Below, piece by piece: positions 34,593-36,024 of a DNA stretch of 36,024 nt. Each line of letters starts with the position of its first letter. Position 1 is the first letter of the stretch. The DNA comes from JBKEDH01 sp047975295 (GTDB lineage: Bacteria; Bacteroidota; Bacteroidia; Flavobacteriales; Flavobacteriaceae). The translations under genes were made by a program, and so were the position numbers. Location: the NCBI GenBank assembly GCA_047975295.1, contig JBKEDH010000013.1, positions 1 to 36,024 on the forward strand, written 5' to 3'. The notes under the pieces were generated by a model, which ran no database searches, was not told the DNA's origin, and saw only the letters and a program-made list of their open reading frames with translations.

Positions 34593-34600
34593 CAAAATTA
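34593..34600 (-). promoter_or_regulatory. M16 peptidase promoter -7 element (TAATTTTG)
   Basis: On the minus strand TAATTTTG matches TAnnTTTG and lies 26 bp upstream of the chosen ATG. It falls inside the longer possible ORF, which decides the start in favour of 34566. Confidence 0.5.
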
Positions 34601-34827
34601 AGTTTTAACATTAAAATAACGGTTATTTTAAGTTTTTTTTAATAAAAAGGATTGTTTTTGCTACAACCTTTAAAAATAACTCATTTAAAGTGACTAACTT
34701 CAATATTTGGAAATAGTATAAAAATGATTATATCTTTTTAGACTGAACAAAACGTTTTTACCCCTATTAACAAAATGTTAAAGTTTTTTATGTTTTTTAG
34801 TAGTGGATCCATTTAAACTTTTCATAA

Positions 34828-34856
34828 AAAAAGCGCTTCCTTTCGGGAAGCGCTTT
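34828..34856 (-). terminator. Rho-independent terminator of the OmpA gene
   Basis: AAAGCGCTTCC and GGAAGCGCTTT form a perfect 11 bp stem with a 5-base loop. On the minus strand it is followed by a run of seven T, 25 bp after the OmpA stop codon. The flanking A and T runs allow weaker action on the other strand too. Confidence 0.92.
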
Positions 34857-34881
34857 TATCTTTAAAATAATATTTAATTTT

Positions 34882-36024
34882 TTATTTTAAAACAACTTTT
34901 ACAGTTACTTCTGCACGTCTGTTTAAAGCTCTACCGTCTGCTGTATTATTATTTGCAGTAGGTTTGTCTTCTCCAAAACTTGCAATTTGTATATTGCTTC
35001 CAGAAACACCGTTTGAAGTTAGATAATCTTTAACTGTATTGGCTCTTCTATCAGACAAGCTTTTATTGTATTGGTTAGATCCAGTACTATCGGTATAACC
35101 GTTAACACTAATGGTAATTTGCTTAGCATCTTTAGCAAGATCTGCAATGCCATCTAAAATCACTTTCGCATTGTTGTCTAAAGTAGCTTTGTCCAAATCG
35201 AAGAAAACAGATTTAAATACGTCAACTTCTTCTGCTGTTTTTACAACTTCAACTTTTTCTACAACTACTTCGGGACATCCGCTACCGTTTGCTCCTTTTT
35301 CGTTAGGACATTTATCCAAACTATCAGGAATACCGTCGTTATCAGTATCTGGACAACCGGCAAATGCTTTAACACCGTAAACATCCGGACATAAATCATG
35401 GCTGTCTTCTATACCATCACCATCGGTATCGACAACTACTACTTCTTCTTTTTTGGTTTTACCACCAAGAGAATAAACAACACCCAAACTGTGTTGCCAA
35501 TGCTTGGTTAAGTAATCTTCGAAGGTATGTTTGTACATAAATTGCAAGTTTAGAGCAAAATGATCGGACAATTGGTATTTTGCACCTAATGCACCATTTA
35601 AAGTTCCGGCTCCAACTAAATTATCGTCGCCATCGGCTAACGAAAATGTGTTGTAAAGACCTTCTTCTATCCAAGTGTAACCACCACCAACGGCAATATA
35701 TGGTTGTAATCTTGTGGTAGTAAAGTTAATGTTAACCATACCATCTAAACTGTAGTATTTTAAATTATCTACAAGTACACTTTCGTCGCCGTAAACGTCG
35801 CCCCATTTACTAAGTTCGTTAGAAGTTCCTCTGGCCGATATAGATAAATGTTTTGTAAGGTCACGAGTTACACCAACAAAAAAGCCACCCATGTTCCAGT
35901 GGTCGTTAAGGTTAAAAAACTCGTCCATATAATCGCCATAAGGTGCATTTTCGCCAATAGGATAAACATCTACAGCGTTAACACCAAACTCGAAAGACCA
36001 AGGATTGCTTTTTTCTTGAGCTAT
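34882..36024 (-). CDS. OmpA-family outer-membrane protein, 5' end cut by the window
   Basis: The frame stays open to the window edge (381 codons including stop). The first visible residues, IAQEKSNPWSFEFGVNAVD, look like the end of a signal peptide (cleavage near A-Q) and the start of the mature chain, so only about 20 residues are missing. An eight-strand-type barrel spans about 160-170 residues. It is followed by thrombospondin type 3-like calcium repeats (DTDGDGIEDSHDLCPD, DTDNDGIPDSLDKCPN). The C-terminal OmpA peptidoglycan-binding domain has FFDLDKATLDNNAKVILDGIA and NGYTDSTGSNQYNKSLSDRRA, ending NRRAEVTVKV. It links the outer membrane to the cell wall and is probably abundant. A strong terminator follows. 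Confidence 0.94.
   Translation of the reverse strand: MAQEKSNPWSFEFGVNAVDVYPIGENAPYGDYMDEFFNLNDHWNMGGFFVGVTRDLTKHLSISARGTSNELSKWGDVYGDESVLVDNLKYYSLDGMVNINFTTTRLQPYIAVGGGYTWIEEGLYNTFSLADGDDNLVGAGTLNGALGAKYQLSDHFALNLQFMYKHTFEDYLTKHWQHSLGVVYSLGGKTKKEEVVVVDTDGDGIEDSHDLCPDVYGVKAFAGCPDTDNDGIPDSLDKCPNEKGANGSGCPEVVVEKVEVVKTAEEVDVFKSVFFDLDKATLDNNAKVILDGIADLAKDAKQITISVNGYTDSTGSNQYNKSLSDRRANTVKDYLTSNGVSGSNIQIASFGEDKPTANNNTADGRALNRRAEVTVKVVLK

Larger units (their letters stand above)
34567..34881. other. Intergenic stretch between the M16 and OmpA genes
   Basis: This 315 bp AT-rich gap holds the M16 promoter element near 34600 and the OmpA terminator at 34828-34856. The middle (about 34620-34820) shows no coding frame, repeat or RNA fold that I can support. 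Confidence 0.6.

Noticed and set aside
34567..34611. Longer M16 start at 34611
   Set aside because: A consensus -7 element lies inside that extension, and the later ATG gives a clean signal peptide.

Overview
The window comes from a low-GC member of the Bacteroidota, most probably a marine-type Flavobacteriaceae. The evidence is a gldH gliding lipoprotein, a secreted protease with a type IX secretion (T9SS) C-terminal sorting domain, a PSP1/RicT protein, TonB and OmpA proteins of flavobacterial type, and several upstream sequences that fit the Bacteroidota -7 promoter element TAnnTTTG. Most of the window is ordinary chromosome. No phage, CRISPR array, rRNA or tRNA was seen, and I found no clearly new multi-gene system.

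Layout. 1-310: a doubtful short ORF interrupted by a ~160 bp MITE-like element. 310-3712: a TonB-dependent receptor divergent from a MocR-type regulator that lacks the usual PLP-binding lysine; three ATAGTCC-type half-sites lie between them. 3783-4802: pheS. 4963-11267: a GbsR/MarR regulator followed by a complete tripartite RND efflux operon (adaptor, pump, outer-membrane factor), with a perfect 10+10 bp inverted repeat at its promoter. 11268-11543: a second, inverted copy of the MITE-like element and a 34 bp palindrome. 11544-13040: an MscS-type channel and a small unknown protein. 13170-15148: a type II restriction-modification pair (HTH-fused C5 methyltransferase and Eco47II-like nuclease) whose convergent genes overlap at their 3' ends. 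15250-19379: ricT, gldH and PBP1A on the minus strand. 19605-24989: a GH95 alpha-L-fucosidase-like lipoprotein convergent with a T9SS-exported metalloprotease. 25061-27376: ribF and serS. 27495-34566, all minus strand: an M16 protease, a stand-alone DsbD N-terminal-domain protein, full DsbD and a class V aminotransferase. 34882-36024: an OmpA-family protein cut by the window end, followed by a strong terminator.

How parts fit together. The regulator and efflux genes form one self-regulated unit. GldH belongs to the gliding machinery that is tied to T9SS, and the metalloprotease carries a T9SS signal. DsbD, its truncated paralogue and the aminotransferase form a thiol/sulfur-flavoured cluster. 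The most notable unexplained structures are the paired MITE-like elements, a ~98 bp leader shared by the efflux outer-membrane gene and dsbD (about 21 kb apart, opposite strands), and the MocR protein with a degraded cofactor site.
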